A DNA stretch of 21,010 nucleotides, taken from the NCBI GenBank assembly GCA_937884635.1, contig CALGBW010000035.1, positions 1 to 21,010 of the forward strand, written 5' to 3'. Positions 1 through 7,909 of this stretch are shown piece by piece. Every line of letters begins with the position of its first letter. Position 1 is the first letter of the stretch. Made by a program: the position numbers and the translations under genes. This DNA comes from an uncultured Chlamydiaceae bacterium (GTDB taxonomy: Bacteria > Chlamydiota > Chlamydiia > Chlamydiales > Chlamydiaceae). A model generated the notes under the pieces. The model did not search any database. It was not told the origin of the DNA and worked only from the letters and a program-made list of their open reading frames with translations.

Positions 1-798
1 TTGCTCTCCGATGCACAAGGAGAACTGACGTTTACAGGGTTGCAACAATCTATACAATTCAATCATGTGTCGTTTTCTTATGAGAACGAACATCCTGTTT
101 TGAACGATATCACATTCTCTATTAAGAAAGGAGAGGCTATTGGTATTGTAGGTCCTACAGGATCAGGGAAGACGACATTAATTAAAATGCTTCCTCGTTT
201 ATATGATGCATCACAAGGGCAAATTATATTGGATTCATGCCCAATTACGCAGTACAGCAAGGATTCTTTGCGTGGGCACATTGCCTGTGTATTACAGTCT
301 CCGTTTTTATTCTATGATACGGTTTGGAATAACCTTACATGTGGAGGAGAGTTTTCTGAACAAGAGGTGATTGATGCATTAAAACAGGCGCATGCGTATG
401 AGTTTGTACGAACCATGCCTAATGGTATTCACACCTTTTTGGAAGAGGCTGGTAAGAACTTATCCGGGGGACAAAAACAACGCCTTACTATTGCACGCGC
501 TTTATTAAGGAAAACTTCTATTTTAATTTTAGATGAAGCAACTTCTTTTTTAGACCCTATCAGTGAAAATTACATTAAAGAGATTATCAGTGGTATCAAA
601 GGGCAGTGCACGCAAATTATCATTGCGCACAAACTATCCACTCTAGAATTTGTGGATAAGATTTTATATCTTGAAAAAGGGAATCTTATTGCAACAGGAT
701 CAAAAGAAGAACTACTTGCAATATGTCCTCAGTTTCAGAGAATGTGGGAGCTATCCGCTAATCGAGACTTTCTTTATCCAACAGTATCATTAAATTAG
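1..798 (+). CDS. msbA: MsbA-like ABC exporter, nucleotide-binding domain (5' end missing)
   Basis: The reading frame is open at the left edge, so this is the C-terminal part of a longer protein. The 265 visible residues form a complete ABC ATPase domain: Walker A GPTGSGKT at 51-58, Q-loop Gln99, signature LSGGQ at 154-158, Walker B ILILDE at 174-179, and H-loop His210. Exporters of the MsbA type carry this domain after six membrane helices in one chain and flip lipid A core across the inner membrane. The membrane part would lie upstream of the window. The MsbA assignment rests on the neighbours: in chlamydiae an msbA-like gene lies next to the MqnB/MqnD/DnaQ/Mcsc block, as here on the opposite strand. 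The ATPase domain is certain; the substrate is inferred. Confidence 0.8.
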   Translation: MLSDAQGELTFTGLQQSIQFNHVSFSYENEHPVLNDITFSIKKGEAIGIVGPTGSGKTTLIKMLPRLYDASQGQIILDSCPITQYSKDSLRGHIACVLQSPFLFYDTVWNNLTCGGEFSEQEVIDALKQAHAYEFVRTMPNGIHTFLEEAGKNLSGGQKQRLTIARALLRKTSILILDEATSFLDPISENYIKEIISGIKGQCTQIIIAHKLSTLEFVDKILYLEKGNLIATGSKEELLAICPQFQRMWELSANRDFLYPTVSLN

Positions 799-829
799 TT
801 GTTGGATTGAAAGATCAAGGGGTTCCAAT

Positions 830-858
830 CAGGAGGGGATATACCCTCCTGTTTATCC
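830..858 (+). terminator. Terminator after the ABC exporter gene
   Basis: A perfect 8-bp inverted repeat CAGGAGGG (830-837) and CCCTCCTG (844-851), with a 6-nt loop and then TTTATCCCTCT, lies 32 nt past the stop codon. It also lies just beyond the stop of the convergent minus-strand gene at 878, so it may serve both, but the T-rich tail is only on the plus side. Confidence 0.7.
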
Positions 859-877
859 CTCTCATAAGCCAAGCATA

Positions 878-1096
878 TTAGAGAATGTGATGGTGTTCTT
901 TTTCTGGAGATTCTGGAGTCAGATCAATGAGTTGACCCGTTTCTTTTTCGATAATATCTTCACAAATTTCTTCTACTATGTTGTCATCACCTAACCAAAG
1001 AGATGAAAGTCCGCCGATGATGACTGATCCTGCTAATACAATTAAAAAAAGTATTTTCATAATATTCCATTTGTTAAGGCGGTTCTGAGATTTCAT
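878..1096 (-). CDS. Small single-pass membrane protein, unknown function
   Basis: A 72-aa protein with one hydrophobic segment at about residues 12-34, preceded by Lys/Arg/Asn residues. An acidic tail follows, containing the stretch ETGQLIDLTPESPEKEHHH. The basic N-terminus suggests an N-in, C-out orientation. It starts 28 nt downstream of the MqnB-like stop and is probably the last gene of that minus-strand operon. I do not recognise a function. The TM segment plus acidic tail recalls small holin-like or phage-type membrane proteins, but no diagnostic motif supports that. Confidence 0.65.
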   Translation of the reverse strand: MKSQNRLNKWNIMKILFLIVLAGSVIIGGLSSLWLGDDNIVEEICEDIIEKETGQLIDLTPESPEKEHHHIL

Positions 1097-1124
1097 TAGG
1101 GAAAGAGCCTCCAGTGTTGACTAG

Positions 1125-1769
1125 CTATTTCTCTAGGTATTCTTTTGTATTAAGAATATATTTTTGCATTCCATGTAAGATGGAGATCACTGTGGCTGCT
1201 AATTTTTGTGATAACCAGAATTTTTGCGTAGTCAAAAATCCTCTATCAGAAGACAGGGTGTAGTCAGAGGTGATCTTGATCATGGAACAAGGGACGGCTT
1301 GTTTCTTGGCTGCTTGTGCAATGGGGTAGCCCTCCATATCGACAAGTCGATATGTATTGTGAAACCCAAAGGTATAGGGAACGGTCGAAGTGACAAGAGG
1401 ATAAGCAGGGAGTCGGGGAAGGGGCTTGAGAGCTAAAGTTGGCAGGGGGGATAGAAGTGTAGGCTCTTGTTGACTGAGCTGTTGTACCGAATGAATTGTG
1501 AAGCACTTTCCCAAAGGGGTATGAGGGGTGCAACACCCTGCAAAGCCTATATTGATCCAGTGTGTGTATTTTGTATCTATTTTTGACAGTCCCTTTTCTA
1601 CTCCACAAGCTCCCCATTCAGGTAATATAAGTAAATCTAATTGAGAGAAGTTAGGATCTACACACCGCTGTAGTCCAGCTGTGTATTTTTGAAAGGGAAG
1701 AGCTTGTACAAGTCCCTCTACTTCACTTGTATCTGCGGCAATCAGTAGGAGCCTATTTGATTTTGGCAT
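1125..1769 (-). CDS. mqnB: Futalosine hydrolase-like nucleosidase (MqnB family; CT263 homologue)
   Basis: A 214-aa protein of the PNP/UDP phosphorylase nucleosidase fold. Visible marks are the glycine-rich NIGFAGCC segment (73-80), the substrate-binding VDMEG (143-147, Glu146) and a SDY segment with Asp169, the usual catalytic acid position. The family removes the base from futalosine-type intermediates, or from MTA/SAH, and feeds the alternative menaquinone pathway. Its start overlaps the end of the MqnD-like gene by 17 nt, which supports a shared pathway and translational coupling. The chlamydial homologue is known as CT263 in C. trachomatis and has been linked to the futalosine route. It is shorter than typical MTAN proteins (about 230 aa). 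Exact substrate is inferred from context. Confidence 0.75.
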   Translation of the reverse strand: MPKSNRLLLIAADTSEVEGLVQALPFQKYTAGLQRCVDPNFSQLDLLILPEWGACGVEKGLSKIDTKYTHWINIGFAGCCTPHTPLGKCFTIHSVQQLSQQEPTLLSPLPTLALKPLPRLPAYPLVTSTVPYTFGFHNTYRLVDMEGYPIAQAAKKQAVPCSMIKITSDYTLSSDRGFLTTQKFWLSQKLAATVISILHGMQKYILNTKEYLEK

Positions 1770-2532
1770 TGAGACTATAGGACCATAGAGTTTCTAACGC
1801 CTGTTCTCCTTTTTGAGAAAGGGAGAAAGTTTCTTCATTAATATAGACATCGATAAAACGGTGCACCATCGATAGATTATTTTGTCGAGAATATTCCAAA
1901 GCTGTTTGTGCTGCGGCATCGCGATTTTGCATGGCAACAGTTAAGGATCGGTGTATAGAAGAGGCGTATATTTGTTTTTGGTCATCGGATAATTGCTTAG
2001 AAGCCAGTAAACATCCCAAAGGAAGAGGGAGGTTTGTAGCTTGTTCCCAGGCAGTTCCTAAGTCACAGATAAGAACAAGATCTTTATGAGAAATAAATCG
2101 CTCTTCATGAATTACAACGCCTGCGGAGACTTTTTTTTGTAGGATAGCTGGAATAATCTCATGATAGAGCATAGGTACCAGCCGTGCCTCAGGGTAAAAC
2201 ATACGGCATAAGGTATGAGCTGTAGTTGTTTCTCCAGGAGTCGCGATAATATCTATTTTACGCTCTTCCCTGTGGCTAAAGAGCAATGGTCCCACTCCAT
2301 AACCCAAAATATTCCCAACGGGTAGTATGTCATAGTGGTCTTGCAGAGCAGGGAACAAGGCTGCTGAGGTTTTTATCAAATCGCTTTCATGATCAAGAGC
2401 AATTTTATTCAACCGAGATATATCGGTAATAAACATCTCTGTGAAAATGGGGAATCCTTCAAGCCGCTGTAAAAAAGCCCAGAATAAAAAAATATCATTA
2501 GGACATGGAGAAAAAGCAGCAGAAAGATTCAT
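1753..2532 (-). CDS. mqnD: MqnD-like menaquinone biosynthesis protein (MqnA/MqnD family)
   Basis: A 259-aa protein with a periplasmic-binding-protein-like fold family signature: N-terminal SPCPNDIFLF, then LNKIALDHESDLIKTS and a GNILGYGVGPLLFS segment. These match the order in MqnA/MqnD enzymes of the futalosine pathway. MqnD converts cyclic dehypoxanthine futalosine to 1,4-dihydroxy-6-naphthoate. The short GYGVGP motif fits MqnD better than MqnA. It lies between dnaQ-like and mqnB-like genes, 11 nt after the former, in one minus-strand operon. Family is clear; MqnD versus MqnA is less so. Confidence 0.75.
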   Translation of the reverse strand: MNLSAAFSPCPNDIFLFWAFLQRLEGFPIFTEMFITDISRLNKIALDHESDLIKTSAALFPALQDHYDILPVGNILGYGVGPLLFSHREERKIDIIATPGETTTAHTLCRMFYPEARLVPMLYHEIIPAILQKKVSAGVVIHEERFISHKDLVLICDLGTAWEQATNLPLPLGCLLASKQLSDDQKQIYASSIHRSLTVAMQNRDAAAQTALEYSRQNNLSMVHRFIDVYINEETFSLSQKGEQALETLWSYSLNAKIK

Positions 2533-2543
2533 GAGAAAATGAT

Positions 2544-3251
2544 TTAAGAAACCTTATTTTTTAAACTGAGGATTGCTTCTTTTAGCGCCTGGTTATCAGG
2601 AGATTGTAAAATATCAGAAGATTCCAACCACGCTATGTAAGAAGCAGGAATTTCCGAAATTAATTTACCGGCATGTTTCCCAAAAGGCATACGAAAAGCT
2701 GCAGGAGGAGGGGCTTCGTTTAGTAAAGTAAATACCTGTTCGGAAGAGAGATCTCCTATGAGAGCAGAGAAAACTTTATGTAGAGTCAGCACGTCATCCA
2801 AAGCCCTGTGTGCTCGATTCTCCTCAATGCCATAAACCTGTCTTAAGTACTGCAAATTATGTTTAGGTAAATCAGGACGGTATTTCTTTGCCCACTTCAA
2901 CGAGTCAATAGAACGAAAGGAAAGAGGAGCAATGCTATGGCGTTGACACTCCCTATTGAGTAAGGGAAGGTCAAACCCGTCATTGTTATGCGCAACTAGC
3001 ATACAATCAGCTCCACAGAACTCCCGAAATCGCTGGAACACCTCAGGAAATTTCGGTGCATCCACAACCATATCTTGATAGATGCCATGTATCTTGGACG
3101 CATCCTCAGGAATGGGAATCTCTGGATTAACATAGGAGACAAATGACTCACCAGAAGAGCTGTTATAAGCAGCAATTTCAATGACGCGGTCTTTGTCTAT
3201 TTGAGTCCCCGTTGTCTCTGTATCATAAAAAATGAAAGGGGGGGTAGACAC
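2544..3251 (-). CDS. dnaQ: DnaQ-like DEDDh 3'-5' exonuclease with extra C-terminal domain
   Basis: A 235-aa protein. The exonuclease core shows DTET (Asp10, Glu12), HNNDGFD (Asp94) and AHRALDD (His148, Asp153), the full DEDDh metal-binding set. Residues about 186-212 (FRMPFGKHAGKLISEIPASYIAWLES) form a separate small module of the type seen in DUF3820 proteins (MPFGK..G...LP..YL.WL). The family covers the polymerase III epsilon proofreading subunit and stand-alone exonucleases. Chlamydiae carry a second, main dnaQ elsewhere, so this is likely the accessory copy (CT261 type). It starts 2 nt after the chaperone stop, in the same operon. Its role in secretion or menaquinone synthesis is not implied. 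Confidence 0.85.
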   Translation of the reverse strand: MSTPPFIFYDTETTGTQIDKDRVIEIAAYNSSSGESFVSYVNPEIPIPEDASKIHGIYQDMVVDAPKFPEVFQRFREFCGADCMLVAHNNDGFDLPLLNRECQRHSIAPLSFRSIDSLKWAKKYRPDLPKHNLQYLRQVYGIEENRAHRALDDVLTLHKVFSALIGDLSSEQVFTLLNEAPPPAAFRMPFGKHAGKLISEIPASYIAWLESSDILQSPDNQALKEAILSLKNKVS

Positions 3252-3253
3252 TC

Positions 3254-3742
3254 CTATTCCTCTTGTTGTTCGTTCTTCTCTTCTAACTCCGCCTGTCTTT
3301 TCAATTCATCCAAGTCCATCGTTCCGGAGGAAATCAAACCAATTGCATGAGAGAAGCTATCGCAGATGATTTTAATCGTATCTATATAGACGCGGAGGAT
3401 CTCATCGTTAATCTCTTTTCTAATACAAGGAATAACAAGACGATAAAAAATTAATCCCTGTTCCTCATCCATCCCAAAACCAGGGATATCGATATCACGA
3501 TTTAACAAATGTAGTAACCGAGCTGTTGTGTCTCTTTGATTGGGATAGAGCTGATAAGGAAGGTAACAAATGAGTTGCAGGACTTCTCCTTCACTACGAA
3601 TAACAAAAAATAGTGGAAGCTCATTATCACCAGCATTAATATTAATGTAAGTGAGACCACTGTTTCTTTCTAACAGGGGAACCATGTCAGCTCGTTGCAA
3701 AAACTTCATTAAATTATTATGATCTAAAGTCCAATTGCTCAT
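3254..3742 (-). CDS. mcsc: Mcsc-like type III secretion chaperone (CT260 homologue)
   Basis: A 162-aa acidic alpha/beta protein of the size and composition of class I type III secretion chaperones (YbjN/CesT-like fold). Its tail is strongly charged (LEEKNEQQEE). In C. trachomatis the gene next to the second dnaQ is CT260, named Mcsc (multiple cargo secretion chaperone), which binds Inc-type cargo. The order Mcsc, dnaQ, mqnD, mqnB is preserved here. No catalytic motif is visible or expected. Assignment depends on synteny and general features, not on a diagnostic motif. Confidence 0.65.
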   Translation of the reverse strand: MSNWTLDHNNLMKFLQRADMVPLLERNSGLTYININAGDNELPLFFVIRSEGEVLQLICYLPYQLYPNQRDTTARLLHLLNRDIDIPGFGMDEEQGLIFYRLVIPCIRKEINDEILRVYIDTIKIICDSFSHAIGLISSGTMDLDELKRQAELEEKNEQQEE

Positions 3743-3869
3743 CTGTTATTCACTACCTTTTCTAAAAAGTGAGGTGAAGCCTTCCATCATCTTAAAGCGT
3801 CAATATCTCTATTTGGGAAGGCACACATGTATACAGAAACAAATAACTTAATAGCAATAAAAGCCATTG

Positions 3870-4370
3870 TTATTCTACTTCTTGAGTACAAAATTCCTTA
3901 TTAGGGCGTAAGATTTCTTCCATCAGTTTTGATGTTGGGTATATATTTTTCTTTTTATTTGTGCTCTCTATAAGTTCATTGAGATCTGTATTTGGAGGAA
4001 ATTCTGTAAGTAAAGTCACGTGATCTCCAGTTTCAGCGATGACAAGAGTTTTATTGACCACACGGATAATATAAATGCACGTTTTTTGTGTGAGAGATCT
4101 ACGATCTAAGATTTTGATTGTTGAGGAGTTTGATAAAATGCTTCCTCTTGATTTTAAGTACTTTTTGAATAACCAAACGCCAATACCAAAGACGGCAAGA
4201 AGGAAGAAGAGAGAACCTAGCATTTTACAAAGCTCGATTTTCATATTACCAGGCATAATATCATGATACTCAGCTACTTCCTGAGTGGGATCCGCAAAGG
4301 CTAAGTCATCGGTATAAAAGCATAGTGTTTGGAGTAGTCGTGCAAGTATAGAATATGCTATGTCAAACAT
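3870..4370 (-). CDS. FliO-like single-pass membrane protein
   Basis: A 166-aa protein with a weak hydrophobic N-terminus, a clear membrane helix at about 49-67 (MLGSLFFLLAVFGIGVWLF) followed by KKYLKSR, and a cytoplasmic part reading ILDRRSLTQKTCIYIIRVV then TLVIAETGDHVTLLTEFP. That order, one TM then R-x-L-x2-K-x-x-x-Y-x-I-x-V and a short beta-rich domain, is the pattern of the FliO/MopB family, which helps assemble the FliP export gate in flagella. Chlamydiae have no flagella but keep flagellar-type secretion relatives. The gene stands at the head of the minus-strand block, 127 nt upstream of the chaperone gene. FliO identity is moderate; a chlamydia-specific membrane protein is the alternative. 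Confidence 0.55.
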   Translation of the reverse strand: MFDIAYSILARLLQTLCFYTDDLAFADPTQEVAEYHDIMPGNMKIELCKMLGSLFFLLAVFGIGVWLFKKYLKSRGSILSNSSTIKILDRRSLTQKTCIYIIRVVNKTLVIAETGDHVTLLTEFPPNTDLNELIESTNKKKNIYPTSKLMEEILRPNKEFCTQEVE

Positions 4371-4465
4371 GGCGTTCAGTAACCCTTTGTTTTCTCTCTC
4401 ACTTCAGAATTTAGAATATAGATAGGCTAGAAGTAAAAATCATTATGTATAAGAGCCAAGTTTTT

Positions 4466-4472
4466 AAAGGAG
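4466..4472 (+). promoter_or_regulatory. Shine-Dalgarno that decides a TTG start
   Basis: AAAGGAG lies 7 nt before TTG at 4480. No ATG lies in a better position, so the HAD gene most likely uses TTG. Confidence 0.65.
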
Positions 4473-4479
4473 CGCAGAT

Positions 4480-5361
4480 TTGGATAAGTTGCTAGTTACG
4501 GATATAGATGGGACGATAACACATACAGCCCATAGTTTGGATCCTAAAGTCATTAAAGCTTTGGAAAATATGCATGAGTTGGGATGGAAAATTTGTTTCA
4601 TAACAGGACGATTTTTTGCCTATGCGCAGCCTTTATTGAAAGAGCTAGCTGTTCCTTATTTATTAGGATGTCAAAATGGCGTGTCTTTATGGTCTTCAGA
4701 ATTACAACAATTTGTTTATTCCTTCAGCATCCCTTCTGATTTAATCACACGTATAGAAAAAGGGATTGGTGATTTACCCGTGATTTTCTTCATAGAAGCA
4801 GGAGCCTCTTATCAGGATCGTTTGTACCGTTGCTCAAGTCATATAGAGACAGAGCTGAGAACTATGCTAGATCGGGTATATTTCCCCACTGCGGAAAGCA
4901 GAGCGAGATTAGTAGATGCGTCTTCTATTTCTGATATATACCCACATCCTGACTTTGCTGTAGCTAAGTGTTTTGGTCCCGCTGACGTTATAAAACAATT
5001 ATCCTATAAGTTGGCCGAGCAAAAAGAACTAATGGATTATTTTTCTATGAAGGTAATGCGTTGGCCGTTTGACTTTCGTTTAGGGATTTTGTTTTTGATT
5101 CAAAAACATGTTTCCAAGGGTGCAGCGATTGATGAAGCTGTTCAACGCTTCTGTGGAGGAAAACCCTTTATCATGGCTTCGGGTGATGATGTTAATGATA
5201 TTGAATTACTCGAAAAAGGAGACTTTAAGATTGTTATGCAAACAGCGCCAGAACACATGCATGCTATGGCAGACTTCTTGGCGCCTTCAGCAAAAGACTT
5301 AGGTATTCTTGAGGCCTGGTCAGCTGGTAACCAGGCATACAATAATCTTACGCGTCTTTAG
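4480..5361 (+). CDS. HAD superfamily hydrolase, Cof type
   Basis: A 293-aa protein with HAD motif I DIDGT at residues 8-12 (nucleophile Asp8, acid Asp10), a central cap domain, and motif IV ASGDDVNDIELL near residue 230, where GDD-N-D binds magnesium. Cof-type enzymes dephosphorylate sugar phosphates or flavin/pyridoxal phosphates; the substrate here cannot be read. Translation probably starts at TTG with a good ribosome site. Its last 14 nt overlap the 3' end of fabI on the other strand. The HAD-fabI pair is also adjacent in C. trachomatis (CT103-CT104). Confidence 0.85.
   Translation: MDKLLVTDIDGTITHTAHSLDPKVIKALENMHELGWKICFITGRFFAYAQPLLKELAVPYLLGCQNGVSLWSSELQQFVYSFSIPSDLITRIEKGIGDLPVIFFIEAGASYQDRLYRCSSHIETELRTMLDRVYFPTAESRARLVDASSISDIYPHPDFAVAKCFGPADVIKQLSYKLAEQKELMDYFSMKVMRWPFDFRLGILFLIQKHVSKGAAIDEAVQRFCGGKPFIMASGDDVNDIELLEKGDFKIVMQTAPEHMHAMADFLAPSAKDLGILEAWSAGNQAYNNLTRL
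5314..5336. terminator. Possible terminator hairpin inside the HAD/fabI convergent junction
   Basis: A perfect 7-bp inverted repeat GCCTGGT (5314-5320) and ACCAGGC (5330-5336) with a 9-nt loop lies within the last codons of the HAD gene, just beyond the fabI stop. There is no T tract on either strand, so termination is only inferred from its position between convergent genes. Confidence 0.4.
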
Positions 5362-6247
5362 GTAGCATTTCTGGACCAATGCCCATGACATTTGCTCCAT
5401 GATCGACATACAGAGTTTCTCCTGTGATCGCACTAGCGAGAGGAGAAACTAAAAAGGCTGCTGCAGCGCCTACTTGTTCAGCGTCCATAGGGTTAGGGAT
5501 CGGAGCCCAGTCTTCATAGTAACTAACCATGCGTTCGATAAAGCCAATGGCTTTACCAGCTCGGCTTGCTAATGGTCCTGCTGAGATTGTGTTAACGCGA
5601 ATTCCCCAGCGTCTACCTGCCTCCCAAGCCAACATTTTTGTGTCACTTTCTAAAGCAGCTTTAGCTGCATTCATCCCACCGCCATAACCGGGGACTGCTC
5701 TCAAGGAGGCTAAGTAGGTAAGAGAAATCGTACTAGCGCCTTCCCGCATAATAGGACCAAAGTGAGACAATAAACTAATAAATGAGTAGCTGGATGTGCT
5801 GAGGGCAGACAGATACCCTTTACGTGATGTTTCCAATAAAGGTTTGGAGATCTCAGGGCTGTTAGCAAGTGAATGAACCAAGATATCAATATGGCCAAAG
5901 TCTTTGGATACTTGTTCAACAACTTCAGCTATCGTGTAACCTGCTAAACCTTTATATCGTTTATTTTCTAAAATCTCTTGAGGAACGTCTTCTGGCTTAT
6001 CGAAACTGGCATCTAGAGGGTAGATTTTTGCAATCTGGAGTAATTCACCATTGGATAGTTTGCGTGATTCATCAAATTTTCCTAACTCCCAGGATTGAGC
6101 AAAGATTTTATAAATAGGGACCCATGTGCCGACAATAATTGTGGCTCCGGCCTCGGCTAACATTTTTGCAATACCCCAACCGTAGCCTTGATCGTCCCCG
6201 ATACCGGCAATAAAGGCGATTTTGTTACTTAAATCGATCTTTAGCAT
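5348..6247 (-). CDS. fabI: Enoyl-[acyl-carrier-protein] reductase, plant/apicomplexan type
   Basis: A 299-aa SDR-fold enzyme of fatty-acid elongation that reduces enoyl-ACP with NADH. The N-terminal nucleotide site reads AGIGDDQGYGWGIAK (14-28). The active site has Tyr178 and then PGYGGGMNAAKAALESD with Tyr188 and Lys196. Seven residues lie between the Tyr and Lys, as in plastid and Plasmodium enzymes, whereas E. coli FabI has six. A long insert (about 40-75) also matches the plant-type length of roughly 300 aa against 262 in E. coli. The ISAGPLASRA segment matches the substrate loop. It probably has its own promoter in the 250-nt gap upstream. Identity is secure. Confidence 0.95.
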   Translation of the reverse strand: MLKIDLSNKIAFIAGIGDDQGYGWGIAKMLAEAGATIIVGTWVPIYKIFAQSWELGKFDESRKLSNGELLQIAKIYPLDASFDKPEDVPQEILENKRYKGLAGYTIAEVVEQVSKDFGHIDILVHSLANSPEISKPLLETSRKGYLSALSTSSYSFISLLSHFGPIMREGASTISLTYLASLRAVPGYGGGMNAAKAALESDTKMLAWEAGRRWGIRVNTISAGPLASRAGKAIGFIERMVSYYEDWAPIPNPMDAEQVGAAAAFLVSPLASAITGETLYVDHGANVMGIGPEMLPKDA

Positions 6248-6460
6248 GATTCACCCTTAGCGTTTTGTTAGATCAACCACCATCATTTCTCTTGTATGGG
6301 GTCAAATTTTTGCTTTAAAGAAGGTAAGAGAAGCATACAAAGAGCCTGATTTTTCGTCACTTTTAGGCTGAAGCCTCTGTTTGATTTCATCAAATTCCTA
6401 ACTACATTTTGCAGGAATTCTTTTACTTGTTGATGGAGATGAGTATAGAGGAATAAGGAT

Positions 6461-6486
6461 CTGAACGTCAGTTTACTGACGTTCAG
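6461..6486 (-). terminator. Terminator hairpin after the permease gene
   Basis: A perfect 11-bp inverted repeat CTGAACGTCAG (6461-6471) and CTGACGTTCAG (6476-6486) with a TTTA loop lies 13 nt past the permease stop on the minus strand. The tail on that strand (ATCCTTATTCC) is only moderately T-rich. Confidence 0.6.
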
Positions 6487-6498
6487 AAAGGAAGGTGA

Positions 6499-7899
6499 TT
6501 AGGAAAGTTTTTTCTTACGTGAAAAATAAATCACAAATGGAATTAAACAGTTAATGCTAAATGCTAAAAGGAGAGCTCCGGAATAGCCAATGCATTTAGC
6601 CCCAGACAAGCATGTTAATTCCTTAGGAGGAAGGAAGCTTACCCACAAAGCGAAAATACATGAGATCAGCCCTAAAATAGCAAGTACGCTAATTCCAAAG
6701 AGGCGTCCACCAGGAACTTTGTATAAACGTTTTGTTTTTGGTTCTTTAAGACGAAGAACAGGACCGCAGATGAATAAACAAATGTACATAACTAGGTACA
6801 TTTGGACACTAAGAGCGCTTAATATCCAATAGGCAAAGTCTGCGGAATCTAAGCACAAGAACAATAGAGTAAAAATAGTTACTACCATTGCCTGAAATAA
6901 CAAAAGATTTGTAGGGACGCCCTTATCATTTGTCTTTTTAAAAATTTGGGGTAGACAGTCATTCTGAGTAGAGACGAATAACCCTTTAGTTCCAGCAAAC
7001 ATCCACGCGTTTAGCTCTCCTAGGGAGCCTGCGATGGTCATAACCACAATAATTCCCGTCATCCAAGAAAGGTTATACTTATCAAAGAACAGAGAAAAAG
7101 CTCTGATTAATCCTGATACTAAACTAATTTCTTCCTTAGGAATCACAATTGCAATAGACAAAGAGCCTAAGACCAAAATGGACAAAGTAGCAACAGCACC
7201 AATAAAAACAGCCTTAGGATAATCCTTTTTAGGGTTTTCCATATCTGTAGCGAGGTTTGCATTGGCTTCTAGCCCGCATAGTGCAAGAAGCATTCCAGCA
7301 AGTAACACAAAAGAAGAGACATTGCTAAAATCTGGCAATAAGCTTCCCCATGAAAATGAGATAGCACTTGGGTTACCAGAAAGAATCCAGGAGAGGGCAA
7401 ATGCAACTAAAATCAAACCAGGGATGAGTGTTCCTACAATTACACAAAAAGAGCTGAATAATGCTGAAGTGGTAATGCCCAGAAAGTTAAAGAAGGTTAG
7501 CCCCCAAAAACCCGCTAGAATTACAGAAGCAAGATAGACTTTATTTGTGGCTAAAGTAGGGTTGATCTTATAGACCAAAGTGCTGGCTATAAAAGCAAGC
7601 ATAGCAGGATACCATGTCATATTATGGAACCATTGCATCCATATCGCGAAAAAACCCCACCATTTTCCTAAGGCGTCTCTTGCCCAGATATAGATTCCCT
7701 GGGGCTTGAATGAAGCAAGCTCAGCAGCAATTAAAGCGTAGGGAATCATGAAACAGCAGACTGCCAACCCATAGAAAAAGAGAGTGGACAAGCCGTGTTT
7801 TGCAGTAAGGGGTAAGTTCCTAAGGCTAATCACTACCGCTAGCGATAGCATACCAACAGTGAACGTCCCTAAAGATTTAGAGGATTTATGTATATGCAT
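6499..7899 (-). CDS. xasA: APC-superfamily amino-acid permease (XasA/GadC-like, CT216 type)
   Basis: A 466-aa polytopic inner-membrane protein with about 12 hydrophobic segments. An early segment reads LAAELASFKPQGIYIWARDALG, close to the G-G-x-Y-x-W region after TM2 in the GadC/XasA branch. LCGLEANANLATDMENPKKDYPKA is the typical APC motif after TM6. Family members exchange amino acids, for example glutamate for GABA; the substrate here is unknown. I chose ATG at 7899 because AAGGA lies 5-6 nt upstream, although an in-frame TTG exists at 7917. It begins 10 nt after the aldolase stop and is probably co-transcribed with it. A positively charged tail (FSRKKKLS) lies in the cytoplasm. Confidence 0.8.
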   Translation of the reverse strand: MHIHKSSKSLGTFTVGMLSLAVVISLRNLPLTAKHGLSTLFFYGLAVCCFMIPYALIAAELASFKPQGIYIWARDALGKWWGFFAIWMQWFHNMTWYPAMLAFIASTLVYKINPTLATNKVYLASVILAGFWGLTFFNFLGITTSALFSSFCVIVGTLIPGLILVAFALSWILSGNPSAISFSWGSLLPDFSNVSSFVLLAGMLLALCGLEANANLATDMENPKKDYPKAVFIGAVATLSILVLGSLSIAIVIPKEEISLVSGLIRAFSLFFDKYNLSWMTGIIVVMTIAGSLGELNAWMFAGTKGLFVSTQNDCLPQIFKKTNDKGVPTNLLLFQAMVVTIFTLLFLCLDSADFAYWILSALSVQMYLVMYICLFICGPVLRLKEPKTKRLYKVPGGRLFGISVLAILGLISCIFALWVSFLPPKELTCLSGAKCIGYSGALLLAFSINCLIPFVIYFSRKKKLS

Positions 7900-7909
7900 A
7901 GCGTCCTTG

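Noticed and set aside
3779..3822. GCCTTCC/GGAAGGC inverted repeat between chaperone and FliO-like gene as a terminator
   Set aside because: The loop of about 30 nt is long and no T tract follows; too weak to call.
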